From positions 3,949,501 to 4,013,500 of the forward strand of contig NC_011566.1 of NCBI RefSeq assembly GCF_000014885.1: DNA of 64,000 nt, in the 5' to 3' direction. Both the position numbers and the translations under genes were made by a program. The notes under the pieces were generated by a model. The model did not search any database and was not told where the DNA came from. It saw only the letters and a list, made by a program, of their open reading frames with translations. Below are positions 8,599 through 17,898 of the stretch, in pieces. Every line of letters starts with the position of its first letter. Position 1 is the stretch's first letter. This DNA is from Shewanella piezotolerans WP3. Lineage in GTDB: Bacteria > Pseudomonadota > Gammaproteobacteria > Enterobacterales > Shewanellaceae.

Positions 8599-10236
8599 AT
8601 GACCGAACTGACTCAGCTTGCCAGTTGGCAAGCACTAGCGCTGCACAGTAAAACCGTGCCGCACATGCGCGAGCTGTTTAAGCAACAGCCACAGCGATTT
8701 GACGATATGTCTACCAAGGCATGTGGATTGCTTTTAGATTACTCTAAAAATAGAGCTTCAACAGAAACGTTGTCACTGCTTTTTGCATTGGCAAAGGAAT
8801 CTAAACTTGAAGAAAAAATCAAAGCAATGTTTGCTGGTAGCACCATTAACAATACAGAACAACGAGCGGTATTGCACACTGCACTTCGAGCGCCAAAAGA
8901 TAAGGTCATAGATGTTGAAGGCGTCAACATTGTTGCTGAAGTTCAGCAAACCTTAGACAAAATGGAAGGCTTTGTAGGCTCGGTTACAACAGGTGATTGG
9001 AAAGGCTATACAGGCAAAACCATTACAGATGTTGTGAGTATTGGCATTGGTGGGTCATTTTTAGGTCCAAAAATTGTCTCCCAAGCGCTGCGTCCATATT
9101 GGACTGGCCAACTAAATTGTCACTTTGTTGCCAATGTTGATGGCACATCAATTATTGAAAAGCTTAAGGGACTCAATGCAGAGACAACCTTATTTGTGAT
9201 GTCCTCTAAGTCTTTTGGTACTCAAGAGACACTGACCAACACATTAAGCGCTAAAGATTGGTTCTTAGCACAGGGAGCTACGCAATCAGATGTTGCTAAG
9301 CACTTTGTTGCTGTTAGTTCTAATGTTGCTAAAGCCACTGAATTTGGTATTGATGCTAATAACATCTTCCCAATGTGGGACTGGGTTGGCGGACGTTACT
9401 CACTATGGTCAGCAATTGGTTTACCTATTGCACTGCTTGTTGGTATGGACAACTTTCGTGAGTTGCTTGCTGGCGCCCACGAAATGGATAATCACTTCCT
9501 TGAGACTCCACTCGAAAGCAATATGCCGGTGATCATGGGCATGTTTTCTCTGTGGTACGGTAATTTCTTTAATGCACAATCTCACGTCGTACTGACATAC
9601 GATCACTACTTACGTGGCCTGCCTGCATACTTCCAACAGCTTGATATGGAAAGTAACGGAAAATCAGTCACGCTAAATGGCACTGATGTAGACTACAGCA
9701 CTGGACCTGTGATCTGGGGCGGTGAGGGCACGAATGGACAGCATGCCTACCACCAGCTACTTCACCAAGGTACGGCGCTTATCCCAGCCGATTTTATTAT
9801 GCCATTGAACAGTCATAACCCAATTGGTGAGCACCATGTTCAGCTAGCCTCAAACTGCTTTGGCCAAACCCAAGCATTAATGCAAGGAAGAACCTTCGAC
9901 GAAGCTTTAGCTGAATTAAGCACTAGTTCATTACCAGATAGTGAAAAGCAACTTATTGCGCAACACAAAGTAATGCCAGGTAATAAACCGAGCAATACAC
10001 TGCTAATGGACAAGCTTACGCCTACAACATTAGGTGCCCTAATTGCGCTGTATGAGCACAGAACTTTTGTTCAAGGTGCGATATGGCAGATCAACTCTTT
10101 TGATCAATGGGGTGTAGAGTTAGGTAAACAGTTGGGTAATGATGTGTTAGACAGATTAACAGCCCAAGCTGATGCAACAGATTTAGATACCTCAAGTAAT
10201 GCGTTAATAAATCTATTCAGACAGAATAAAATTTAA
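8599..10236 (+). CDS. pgi: Glucose-6-phosphate isomerase
   Basis: Interconverts glucose 6-phosphate and fructose 6-phosphate in the cytosol. At 545 residues the length is normal for the bacterial enzyme. Signatures seen are [12 protein letters not shown] (sugar-phosphate site, about residue 149), SKSFGTQET (about 204), [16 protein letters not shown] (about 261), [10 protein letters not shown] with the catalytic Glu (about 374), and [11 protein letters not shown] (about 502). It is 18 bp downstream of tal with AGGAATAGGA before the ATG. A strong terminator follows. Confidence 0.96.
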
Positions 10237-10263
10237 CCATTCAGTTTAATAGTTAAATATACT

Positions 10264-10291
10264 AAAAAAGCCAGTTTCGACTGGCTTTTTT
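10264..10291 (+). terminator. Terminator of tal-pgi
   Basis: AAAAAAGCCAGT (10264-10275) pairs with ACTGGCTTTTTT (10280-10291) around a TTCG loop. Confidence 0.92.
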
Positions 10292-10470
10292 GATTTTCAT
10301 CATCAACATCCCCAAATAAACATGAATAAAATTCAAGTTTATCCAGATTAACGCCTCCTGCTCAACATTAAAACTTCATAGTTAGTTAACATAAATGAAA
10401 CATTTATGTTGCACCATGCTTGAAAAACATGCTATTTATTTGATGACAAAATAAACAACAGGAGGTTGCC

Positions 10471-10656
10471 ATGAATCGACTAGATTATGGTAGTGCGCTA
10501 GATAGTATAGTTGAGAAGCCAAGCCGCTCGAGAAGCTCCAACAAAAAGCGGAAGTGGCGTGAAATTGAAGCTCTAAAGGAAAAGCACCGCTTACTTAAAG
10601 AACTTCAAGATATTGACACCAGCTTTGAAGGTGAATTGGACACCCTCCTGATGTAA
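10471..10656 (+). CDS. Small DUF3545-family protein
   Basis: A 61-residue, highly charged protein with no membrane segment. The N-terminal half is rich in Ser, Arg and Lys (SRSRSSNKKRKWREIEALKE); the second half predicts a short coiled coil ending in an acidic tail. It resembles the DUF3545 family of short proteins in Shewanella and Vibrio, whose function is unknown. ACAGGAGG lies just upstream of the ATG, an unusually strong ribosome site, and a terminator follows immediately, which supports a real stand-alone gene. Confidence 0.8.
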   Translation: MNRLDYGSALDSIVEKPSRSRSSNKKRKWREIEALKEKHRLLKELQDIDTSFEGELDTLLM

Positions 10657-10661
10657 CCATA

Positions 10662-10689
10662 AAAAAAGAGCGTTTAGACGCTCTTTTTT
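10662..10689. terminator. Terminator after the DUF3545 gene
   Basis: GAGCGT (10668-10673) pairs with ACGCTC (10678-10683), extended by A/T pairs on both sides. It can act for both convergent genes. Confidence 0.82.
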
Positions 10690-10715
10690 GTTTCTCATTT
10701 CCACACACAATATAA

Positions 10716-11255
10716 CTACTCATCAGCCTCAATATACTCTTTCAACTCCTCAAACAGCACATTGTCGCTCTCACTAAATAGCGGGTCATCAATAAGTCTT
10801 GCATCACACATCTGCACAACGGTTTGCCAATCCGCTTCGGTTATTACATTCTCCCATTTAGGAAAGACTGTTGATTCCTCAAAATCCATATGCGACTGCT
10901 GTATATCGACATAACTGACTAAATCACTGACTAGCTGCTCTTTAGAAACCACAACATCGCTTAAAATAAGATTCAGAGTAGCCATTAGTGAGGCTGATGC
11001 ATCAACTAGCTTCTTATGCTCTGATGTGAGCGTTTCGTTAATATGCGCCCTGCCTAACTTGTTCCAATAAAACTCAGAGATCACCTCCTCCAGCGGATGG
11101 TGGCTGTGTTCAGCATAGCTCTGCATATATTCAACAATGTCGCGAACCAAGTTGTAATTAATCCCTTCACCGGCCGCTAGCTTAATGTGTTTGGTCTTTA
11201 AAATCTTAAGCAAAATACCAATATGCTTGTGATCGTGCATGAGTCTGGCTAGCAT
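10716..11255 (-). CDS. Hemerythrin-like HHE domain protein
   Basis: A 179-residue four-helix protein with two HHE units: HDHKHI near the N-terminus, SHHPLEE (about residue 53), an EHKKL segment, and SHMDFEESTVFP in the C-terminal half. These are the expected ligands of a non-haem di-iron centre. Such proteins bind O2 or take part in iron, nitric oxide or peroxide responses; the exact role here is not readable. A GTG at 11267 would extend it by four residues, but GGAG six bases before the ATG at 11255 favours the shorter form. It is divergent from nfo. Confidence 0.82.
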   Translation of the reverse strand: MLARLMHDHKHIGILLKILKTKHIKLAAGEGINYNLVRDIVEYMQSYAEHSHHPLEEVISEFYWNKLGRAHINETLTSEHKKLVDASASLMATLNLILSDVVVSKEQLVSDLVSYVDIQQSHMDFEESTVFPKWENVITEADWQTVVQMCDARLIDDPLFSESDNVLFEELKEYIEADE

Positions 11256-11329
11256 AGTTTTCTCCACCCGAATTAACCCCCACTAGATACAATATTAGTA
11301 AACCGTACGAATAACACCCAACTATAACA

Positions 11330-11349
11330 AAATGATAATCAATCTGTTC
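11330..11349. promoter_or_regulatory. Possible Fur-box-like sequence
   Basis: AAATGATAATCAATCTG contains the exact Fur-box core TGATAATCA and matches about 14 of 19 positions of the classic consensus. It lies between the divergent hemerythrin-like gene and nfo, about 80 bp from the former. A single imperfect match in AT-rich DNA is weak evidence. Confidence 0.3.
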
Positions 11350-11488
11350 GTGATTGAGATCAACAAAATTAGACTATGTTACAATCACTTACTCTATTGC
11401 CTTAAGTCAATAATAAAAGAACGAGGCTCATTTTCATTACGGTTAAGCCGCAAGCTGCCTAGCAACACAAATACAGGAAAACGCCATA

Positions 11489-12343
11489 ATGCAACCACAT
11501 CACCTTATTGGCGCCCATGTCAGCGCTTCAGGCGGAATAGCAAATGCGCCACTAAACGCCGCTTCCATCGGTGCCAATGCTTTTGCACTCTTTACCAAAA
11601 ATCAACGTAGATGGGTAAGTAAACCTTTAGATGAAGCGCAGATTGCACTGTTTCAACAAAACTGTGCAGAAGCTAATATCTCAATGGATGCGATCCTCCC
11701 CCATGACAGTTACCTTATAAACTTAGGCCACCCCGATGATGAGTTGCTTACAAAGTCGAGAGAAGCCTTCTATGACGAAATCGCAAGGTGCGAACAGATA
11801 GGCTTAACTCTGCTTAACTTTCACCCTGGCAGTCATCTGAGGCAGATAGACACAGACAAGTGCTTATCGCGTATTAGTGAATCGATAAACTTTGCACTAT
11901 CGCAGTCAACTACAGTCACTGCTGTCATCGAAAATACTGCAGGTCAGGGCTCTAACCTAGGCCATAGCTTCGAACAGCTGGCGCAGATAATTGATGGGGT
12001 TGAAGATAAGTCACGAGTTGGCATCTGCATTGATACTTGTCATATGTTTGCGGCGGGCTATGATATTCGCAGTCAAGCGAGCTGTCTGTCAGCATTTGAT
12101 CTGTTTGATAAAGTTGTCGGTAACCGCTATTTAAAGGCAATGCATCTAAACGACAGCAAGACTAAGCTTAATAGTCGAGTAGATCGCCATGAATCATTAG
12201 GAAAAGGGGAAATAGGCGCAGAGGCATTTTCAACTTTAATGACGCTTGAAGCAGTAAAAGGGATCCCACTGATTTTAGAAACGACAGACGCCGATCTATG
12301 GGCGGCTGAAATTAACTGGCTACGTAGCTTAGTGCCAAAATAA
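11489..12343 (+). CDS. nfo: Endonuclease IV (AP endonuclease)
   Basis: A Zn-dependent TIM-barrel nuclease that cuts DNA 5' to abasic sites in base excision repair. The 284-residue product starts with the conserved IGAHVSASGG and keeps LNFHPGSH (about residue 110), VIENTAGQGSNLG with a metal Glu (about 147), GICIDTCHMFAAGYD (about 179), MHLNDSK (about 216), HxxLGxGxIG (HESLGKGEIG, about 231) and the C-terminal LETTD. AGGAAA lies eight bases before the ATG. Confidence 0.95.
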   Translation: MQPHHLIGAHVSASGGIANAPLNAASIGANAFALFTKNQRRWVSKPLDEAQIALFQQNCAEANISMDAILPHDSYLINLGHPDDELLTKSREAFYDEIARCEQIGLTLLNFHPGSHLRQIDTDKCLSRISESINFALSQSTTVTAVIENTAGQGSNLGHSFEQLAQIIDGVEDKSRVGICIDTCHMFAAGYDIRSQASCLSAFDLFDKVVGNRYLKAMHLNDSKTKLNSRVDRHESLGKGEIGAEAFSTLMTLEAVKGIPLILETTDADLWAAEINWLRSLVPK

Positions 12344-12363
12344 AAAAGCAGGAAGGAGCGGAG

Positions 12364-12654
12364 CTAAAGTAAGCACTTATAGATCACCGCAACAACTCTC
12401 GTTGGTTCACCCTGATCAATTTGCAACCACACTATATGCGTGCCTTGGATCTCCTCACCCTGTTTGATAGCGCTGAGCTTAGCATCAGCCAGCGCATTTT
12501 CGCCACGTCCAACACCAGTAACCATGGCAAAGCTATCGCAGTGAGTCACTTCAAAGTCGTATGCTTCATTTATTCTATGGTAAAGCTGAAACTCTTCGCT
12601 TGCGCAACCACTTAATAGAGTAACTAATAATATACTGACAAAGAAACGTAACAC
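12364..12654 (-). CDS. Small lipoprotein, possibly DUF4156/RcsF-like
   Basis: A short exported lipoprotein. From the GTG at 12654 it begins VLRFFVSILLVTLLSGC, a clear signal peptide with the lipobox LLSGC. The mature part of about 75 residues contains CDSFAMVTGVGRGENALADA and a C-terminal Cys, with an alternating pattern resembling small DUF4156/RcsF-type outer-membrane lipoproteins. The frame is open to an ATG at 12762, but that would bury the signal peptide behind 36 hydrophobic residues. The family assignment is tentative; localisation is more certain than function. Confidence 0.55.
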   Translation of the reverse strand: MLRFFVSILLVTLLSGCASEEFQLYHRINEAYDFEVTHCDSFAMVTGVGRGENALADAKLSAIKQGEEIQGTHIVWLQIDQGEPTRVVAVIYKCLL

Positions 12655-12852
12655 CGATATGCACCCAAAATGAAAACTGCGCGCAATAATATAGAATATG
12701 TTTAGCAAAAAAAATGGTACAAATAACACTAAGAGAGATTTAGGTGATACATTTAGAATCACCTGTAAACACGCAAAACTTTTCTAGTAAATACACAACA
12801 ACAGCTATACACGAAAGTGCATAAAAATACAGACAGTGTACATATCAACCAC

Positions 12853-12884
12853 AAAAAAAGAGAAACCATAACAGCTTCTCTTTT
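12853..12884 (-). terminator. Terminator of the thr operon
   Basis: AAAAGAGAA (12856-12864) pairs with TTCTCTTTT (12876-12884), loop of eleven bases, with a T-run on the minus strand. Confidence 0.78.
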
Positions 12885-12910
12885 ATCTCATTTAAGTTTA
12901 ATCAATAAAA

Positions 12911-14197
12911 TTACTTGTCTAATACATCAAATAAGTGGGCCTTCAGGACATCAAAATCTGCCGTCAGTTCTGTCGACAAAATAGTCTTAGCGACTACGTT
13001 TTCAAGCGCTAGCGGAAGTGCTAGCTCTATCTCTAACACTTGCTCGACCACTTCGTTAAACTTAGCAGGGTGTGCAGTGCCAAGGAAGATCCCTTTTTCA
13101 TCTACAGACATTGATTGATTCAATGCAAAAGCTGCAATTGCCGCATGGGGTTCAGATAGGTATCCCACATCATGTAGCGCTTTAACTGAATCGCTTGTAT
13201 CAGCTTCAGAGACTCCAACACCTTTGATGTCGGCCAAAGACCAATTCATCGCCTTAACAATTGCTTCCACTCTTGGCCAGTTACTTGGCTCTGCCACATC
13301 CATTGCATTAGACATGGTTGCCACCGTTAACTGCGGCAACCACTCACCATTATCTAGATAGCGCGGCACCGTATCATTACTGTTCGTCGCAGCGATAAAA
13401 CGCTTAACAGGTAACCCCATCGCTTTAGCAAATAAACCAGCAGTTAGATTGCCAAAGTTACCACTTGGCACTGCGATAACGGGATCGTCATTATTACTTT
13501 GCTTATACTGCGCAACCGCCTCAAAATAATAACAAATCTGTGCTAGTAAGCGGCTAATGTTGATTGAGTTTGCAGAGTTAAGGTGCAAGCCGTCACGGAT
13601 ATCACTGTCTTCAAATGATTGCTTTACCAAGGTCTGACAAGCATCAAAGTCAGCGTTAACTGCGACAGTATGAATATTGTCACCTAATGTCGTGAACATC
13701 TTCTCTTGCAATAGACTGATTTTGCCTTTGGGGTACAGAACGACAACATTGATATTATCAAGTCCGTAAAATGCATCAGCAACCGCGGCGCCAGTATCCC
13801 CTGAAGTCGCGGTTAGAATGTTTATCTTCTCATCTTTAGCTAACTCATTTAGACATTGCGCCATAAAACGAGCGCCAAAATCTTTAAAGGCTAACGTAGG
13901 ACCATGAAAAAGCTCCAAGCTATAAAGGTTTTTGTCTGCTTGTACCAAAGGCAGTTCAAAATTAAATGCTTTCTCAACGAGTCGGTCAACTGTCTCTTGC
14001 CCCAATTCTGACGCAAGCCAAGCCCCAATGACTTTTTTACTGCGCTCAACAAACGGCAAGGCAAGTATACTGTCGATATCTTCTAAGCTAGGGATGCTTT
14101 TTGGAAAAAAAAGCCCACGATCTTTTCCAAGTCCCAGTTTGACAGCTTCGGTAAAGCTCACGACTTGTGAGGGGTGCTTTAGGTTGTACAATTCCAT
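12911..14197 (-). CDS. thrC: Threonine synthase
   Basis: A PLP enzyme that converts O-phospho-homoserine to threonine, the last step of the pathway. The 428-residue product equals the E. coli length. Visible motifs are DRGLFFP (about residue 24), LFHGPTLAFKDFGARF with the PLP Lys (about 101), TATSGDTGAAVADAFYG (about 136), VPSGNFGNLTAG (about 239) and a C-terminal LGTAHPAKF. The frame is open to 14251, but AAGGAAAT precedes the ATG at 14197 and the family N-terminus MELYNLKHP begins there. It is the third gene of thrABC, 70 bp after thrB. Confidence 0.96.
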   Translation of the reverse strand: MELYNLKHPSQVVSFTEAVKLGLGKDRGLFFPKSIPSLEDIDSILALPFVERSKKVIGAWLASELGQETVDRLVEKAFNFELPLVQADKNLYSLELFHGPTLAFKDFGARFMAQCLNELAKDEKINILTATSGDTGAAVADAFYGLDNINVVVLYPKGKISLLQEKMFTTLGDNIHTVAVNADFDACQTLVKQSFEDSDIRDGLHLNSANSINISRLLAQICYYFEAVAQYKQSNNDDPVIAVPSGNFGNLTAGLFAKAMGLPVKRFIAATNSNDTVPRYLDNGEWLPQLTVATMSNAMDVAEPSNWPRVEAIVKAMNWSLADIKGVGVSEADTSDSVKALHDVGYLSEPHAAIAAFALNQSMSVDEKGIFLGTAHPAKFNEVVEQVLEIELALPLALENVVAKTILSTELTADFDVLKAHLFDVLDK

Positions 14198-14267
14198 GAC
14201 TATTTCCTTTAATTCTTTATATCTATTCGCTGATTGCGCTGCACTAGGCAAAAGCGTAAAAATCTAT

Positions 14268-15200
14268 TTAGACGCGACGCGCCCCTAAATCATCAATTTG
14301 ACAAATATGGGAAAAACCCAACTGTGGATCGATGTAGTGTTCATCTAGCCACTGCTTGGCAGCTTGCGCAGTTTCAGCATCATCAGTAATGGTAAACAGG
14401 GTTGGACCACTACCAGAAATTCCTGTGGTTAACATACCTAACTCATTCAGTGCAGATTTTGCTTGCTGATATTGTGGGATTTCAGCAGCGCGATATGGCT
14501 CTGCAAGCACATCTTTTAGTACCGCAATAGCAAGTTTGTCATCTTGCTTATAGCAAGCATGTACAAACGCACTTAAGTAGCGACCAAAATCGATGGTCGT
14601 TTGCTTTGAATAATGCTCTGGCATCAAGCCACGCATACGTGCTGTTGATAACGAAATACCAGGGTAAGCGACCACCCAATACCACTGCTTAAAAGTCGGA
14701 ATAGGTTCACAAATAGCTTGTGGGGTATCTAGCATTAACTGCATACCGCCTAGAAAACAAGGAGCCACATTGTCGTAATGTACAGAACCACTAATCTGAC
14801 CTTCAAAATCCCCCATAAGTTTGAGTACTTGCAGCTCGGAAAATGGTTGATCAAAATACTCATTTAGTGCCATCAATGCAGCAACAACTGAGCTAGCACT
14901 AGAGCCTAAACCACTACCAACAGGTAGGTTCTTCTCCAGCGTCAGCTTAAGCCCTACCTCTTGTCCTAAATGCTCAAGGAAAAACACAGCACATTGATAC
15001 ACTATATTTTCATCTTGATTGGCAGGAAGCTTGTTAGCCCAATGACCCACCACAACGAGTTCAAGCCCCTGCTCTGCGCTCTCTACAGTGACCTTATCAC
15101 CCAGTAAGCTACCATCAACAGGTGCTAACGCACCGCCAAGTAAGTCAAAGCCCACCCCTACATTGCCCATCGAGGCCGGGGCATAGATAGTTACGCTCAT
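14268..15200 (-). CDS. thrB: Homoserine kinase
   Basis: A GHMP-family kinase that phosphorylates homoserine with ATP. The 310-residue product begins with VTIYAPASMGNVGVGFDLLG and has the ATP-binding loop LPVGSGLGSSASSVVAAL (about residue 90) and the C-terminal GMLTTGISGSGPTLFTI motif (about 253). Its ATG overlaps the thrA stop by four bases, so translation is probably coupled and gives matched amounts of the two enzymes. Confidence 0.96.
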   Translation of the reverse strand: MSVTIYAPASMGNVGVGFDLLGGALAPVDGSLLGDKVTVESAEQGLELVVVGHWANKLPANQDENIVYQCAVFFLEHLGQEVGLKLTLEKNLPVGSGLGSSASSVVAALMALNEYFDQPFSELQVLKLMGDFEGQISGSVHYDNVAPCFLGGMQLMLDTPQAICEPIPTFKQWYWVVAYPGISLSTARMRGLMPEHYSKQTTIDFGRYLSAFVHACYKQDDKLAIAVLKDVLAEPYRAAEIPQYQQAKSALNELGMLTTGISGSGPTLFTITDDAETAQAAKQWLDEHYIDPQLGFSHICQIDDLGARRV

Positions 15201-17662
15201 ACACCCACCTCACGCGTCCAGTTTAATGTTCTTAAAATGTCAGCAAAAGCACCTGCCGCAGTGACATCAGTACCAGCACCATAACCTCTTAATACAAATG
15301 GGATCGGTTGATAGTAGCGGCTATAAAATGCTAACGCATTCTCGCCACCTTTAACGCTATAAAGTGGATCACTCGCATCCACCTCCGCTATTTTTACTTT
15401 GCAGCCTTCATCATCAATCTGTCCGACGTAACGCAATACTTTCCCTTCGGCTTTCGCCGCCTCGATGCGCTGTGCAATAACAGCATCAACAGAGGGCAAG
15501 TTCGACATAAATGCATCAACATCGCCAGATGCATCAAATGACTCAGGTAATACTGATTCCACATTTATGTCCGATAACTCAAGCTCCATACCCACTTCGC
15601 GAGCCAAAATTAGGACTTTTCGCGCAACATCCATACCACTTAAATCATCGCGAGGGTCTGGCTCTGTAAAGCACTTATCTCTGGCAATACTAGTGGCCTG
15701 AGAGAGCGTCATCCCCTCATCTAACATACCAAAAATATACGATAGACTGCCCGACAAGATGCCATTAAAACGGAGTAGTTTATCACCGGCAAACAGTAGC
15801 TTTTTAAGGTTGTCGATAACTGGCAGCCCTGCACCAACGGTTGTTTCATAAAGGAATTGACGGCGCTGCTTTAACGCCGTTTGTCGCAGCGAACGGTAGT
15901 AATCCATGTCACGAGTATTAGCCTTCTTATTCGGTGTAACAACGTGCAGTCCGGCATTCATTACTGTCAGATATTGATCAGAGATAAACTCACTAGAGGT
16001 ACAATCCACAAGCACTGGGTTTAGCAGCTGTTGCTCTTTAGCCCACAGCAGCATCTCTTCAATATTAGCTGCCTGCTCTGTCTCGGCTAATAACCCTTCC
16101 CAGTTAGATAAGTCGATACCTTGTGCATCTAATAGCATCTGTTTAGAGTTGGCAATACCACAAACACGTACAGCAATATGCTGCTCTTTTAACATTTGAC
16201 GCTGTTGTTTAATCTGCTCAAGTAAACCCGCGCCAACATTACCGCAGCCAACGAGGAATACATCTAAATAGTGCTGAACATCAAAGAATGATTGATGACA
16301 AGCAGATATCGCATGCTTGGTTTTTCGCTGCTCTACAACTGCAGAAATAGAACGTTCCGATGAGCCCTGTGCAATAGCAACAATATTAACCGTCGCCTGC
16401 GCCAGTGCTTGGAAAAATTTGGCTGCAACGCCTTTATGAGTACGCATGCCATCACCAATTAAAGAGACAATAGCTAATTGATGACGCATCTCGATAGGTT
16501 CTAGTAGCTCACTCTTAAGTTCTAGATCGAACTCCTGCTCTAACGCATATTTGGCTTTAGCAGCGTCTTCGGTAGCCACACAGAAACTAATGCTGTACTC
16601 AGATGAGCTTTGTGTAATCAGTGATACAGACACCCCAGAACGAGATATAGCACCTAATGTACGACTCGCCATCCCCACCATACCTTTCATACCAGGCCCA
16701 GAAACATCAAACATAGTTTGATCATCGAGATTTGAGATCGCTTTTACATTTAGCCCGGTTTCATCTGGCTCATTAGACACTAGGGTGCCAACGGCTTGAG
16801 GATTTAACGTATTTCGGATGTAGCAGGGAATGTGGTATTGAGCAATGGGCGCTACTGTTTTTGGGTGTAAAACTTTTGCGCCAAAATAAGAAACTTCCAT
16901 CGCTTCTTGGTAACTCATCTGTGAAAGAAGCTTGGCGTCGGTGACCACTCGAGGGTCCGTATTGTAAACACCATCGACGTCGGTCCAGATCTCACAACAA
17001 CTTGCTTGTAGACACGCTGATAGTACCGCTGCGGAGTAATCGGAGCCATTACGACCTAAAGTCACTATCTTACCGTCGCTATCTCCAGCGGTAAAACCAG
17101 GCATAACCCACACATGAGCAGCGCTCAGATCTAACGCGCCGAACCGTAGCTTACTCGCTTCAATATCAACCACAGACTCCAACCGCGGACCATGGCCTAC
17201 CAGCAGCGATTCTGGTTCCAATATCGCTGACGAATAGTCAGCGGCCTTCATCACCTCAACCATTAATGCAGAAGACAGTTTCTCGCCGCCCACTAACACA
17301 GCAGCCTCTACACTCTCAGGGCACTCATTGAGCAGGCTCATACCGGCAAGCTTATCGCTCCAAAAGCTCATCTGCTGCTGCAATCGATTGGCTAAGTGTT
17401 GATTTTGCTCGCCAGTTAAAGAGCTCGCAGCCTCAGCATATAAAGCATTAAACACTTGCTCAACTTTAGCTAATACAACTTTATAGTCGCCGCCTTTTAC
17501 CGCGACCTCTACCATTTCAATTAAACCATTGGTCACCGTTGCTGGCGCAGATAATACCACCGCTGTACTCTCAGCTTTTGCCGACTGGATTACAATATCG
17601 GCTGCAGTTCTAAATCGCTGCCAATTTGCGAGCGAGGTTCCACCAAATTTCATTACTTTCAT
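15197..17662 (-). CDS. thrA: Bifunctional aspartokinase I / homoserine dehydrogenase I
   Basis: Catalyses the first and third steps of threonine synthesis. The 821-residue product has an N-terminal aspartokinase domain (KFGGTSLANW at the start; GRNGSDYSAAVLSACL about residue 223), paired ACT domains (about 315-455) that sense threonine, and a C-terminal homoserine dehydrogenase with the NAD(P) loop VGCGNVGAGLLEQI (about 470) and the ETTVGAGLPVI and FTEPDPRDDLSGMDVARK signatures. An upstream in-frame start at 17698 lies inside the attenuator; AAGGAG before the ATG at 17662 fixes the true start. Expression is under the attenuator at 17697-17730. Confidence 0.97.
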   Translation of the reverse strand: MKVMKFGGTSLANWQRFRTAADIVIQSAKAESTAVVLSAPATVTNGLIEMVEVAVKGGDYKVVLAKVEQVFNALYAEAASSLTGEQNQHLANRLQQQMSFWSDKLAGMSLLNECPESVEAAVLVGGEKLSSALMVEVMKAADYSSAILEPESLLVGHGPRLESVVDIEASKLRFGALDLSAAHVWVMPGFTAGDSDGKIVTLGRNGSDYSAAVLSACLQASCCEIWTDVDGVYNTDPRVVTDAKLLSQMSYQEAMEVSYFGAKVLHPKTVAPIAQYHIPCYIRNTLNPQAVGTLVSNEPDETGLNVKAISNLDDQTMFDVSGPGMKGMVGMASRTLGAISRSGVSVSLITQSSSEYSISFCVATEDAAKAKYALEQEFDLELKSELLEPIEMRHQLAIVSLIGDGMRTHKGVAAKFFQALAQATVNIVAIAQGSSERSISAVVEQRKTKHAISACHQSFFDVQHYLDVFLVGCGNVGAGLLEQIKQQRQMLKEQHIAVRVCGIANSKQMLLDAQGIDLSNWEGLLAETEQAANIEEMLLWAKEQQLLNPVLVDCTSSEFISDQYLTVMNAGLHVVTPNKKANTRDMDYYRSLRQTALKQRRQFLYETTVGAGLPVIDNLKKLLFAGDKLLRFNGILSGSLSYIFGMLDEGMTLSQATSIARDKCFTEPDPRDDLSGMDVARKVLILAREVGMELELSDINVESVLPESFDASGDVDAFMSNLPSVDAVIAQRIEAAKAEGKVLRYVGQIDDEGCKVKIAEVDASDPLYSVKGGENALAFYSRYYQPIPFVLRGYGAGTDVTAAGAFADILRTLNWTREVGV

Positions 17663-17696
17663 CGAAAACTCCTTGTGCCGCGCCACGTTAAGAAAC

Positions 17697-17730
17697 AAAA
17701 AAGCCCGCTCCTTTGTGGGGAGCGGGCTTG
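17697..17730 (-). terminator. Threonine operon attenuator
   Basis: On the minus strand AAGCCCGCTCC pairs with GGAGCGGGCTT (17719-17729 with 17701-17711, seven-base loop) and is followed by a T-tract. The terminator sits between thrL and thrA. The end of the thrL reading frame carries GGGGGCGGGCT, nearly the complement of the terminator's first arm, so it can form the competing antiterminator when a ribosome stalls on the Thr/Ile codons. Confidence 0.92.
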
Positions 17731-17755
17731 ATATTTAACTTATATCAGGTTGTGC

Positions 17756-17827
17756 TTAGCCCGCCCCCACGTTGGTAATCGTGGTGGTTGTAATAATCGT
17801 GGTGATCATTAACTGATGGCTAGACAT
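17756..17827 (-). CDS. thrL: thr operon leader peptide
   Basis: A short leader reading frame with the segment ITTIITTTTIT: seven Thr and four Ile in eleven codons, then NVGAG and stop. This is the composition expected of the thr leader, which senses charged tRNA-Thr and tRNA-Ile. Two ATGs are possible, 17827 (23 codons, used here, close to the E. coli leader length) and 17809 (17 codons); neither has a good Shine-Dalgarno sequence. The stop lies 25 bp before the attenuator stem. Confidence 0.82.
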   Translation of the reverse strand: MSSHQLMITTIITTTTITNVGAG

Positions 17828-17869
17828 ATAAATTAGGTTTAATCCAATTGGAATAATTTGTGTGCTAAC

Positions 17870-17898
17870 AGAATTGCTTTTTAACCTAGAAGTGTCAA
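17870..17898 (-). promoter_or_regulatory. Candidate sigma-70 promoter of thrLABC
   Basis: A perfect -35 TTGACA (17893-17898 on the minus strand) with a weak -10 AATTCT (17870-17875) at 17-bp spacing. Transcription would begin about 35-55 bp before the leader ATGs. A weak -10 with a strong -35 is plausible but unproven. Confidence 0.5.

Noticed and set aside
11332..11610. Open frame of 92 codons overlapping the nfo start
   Set aside because: It is in another frame of nfo and lacks support; nfo has a full-length family match.
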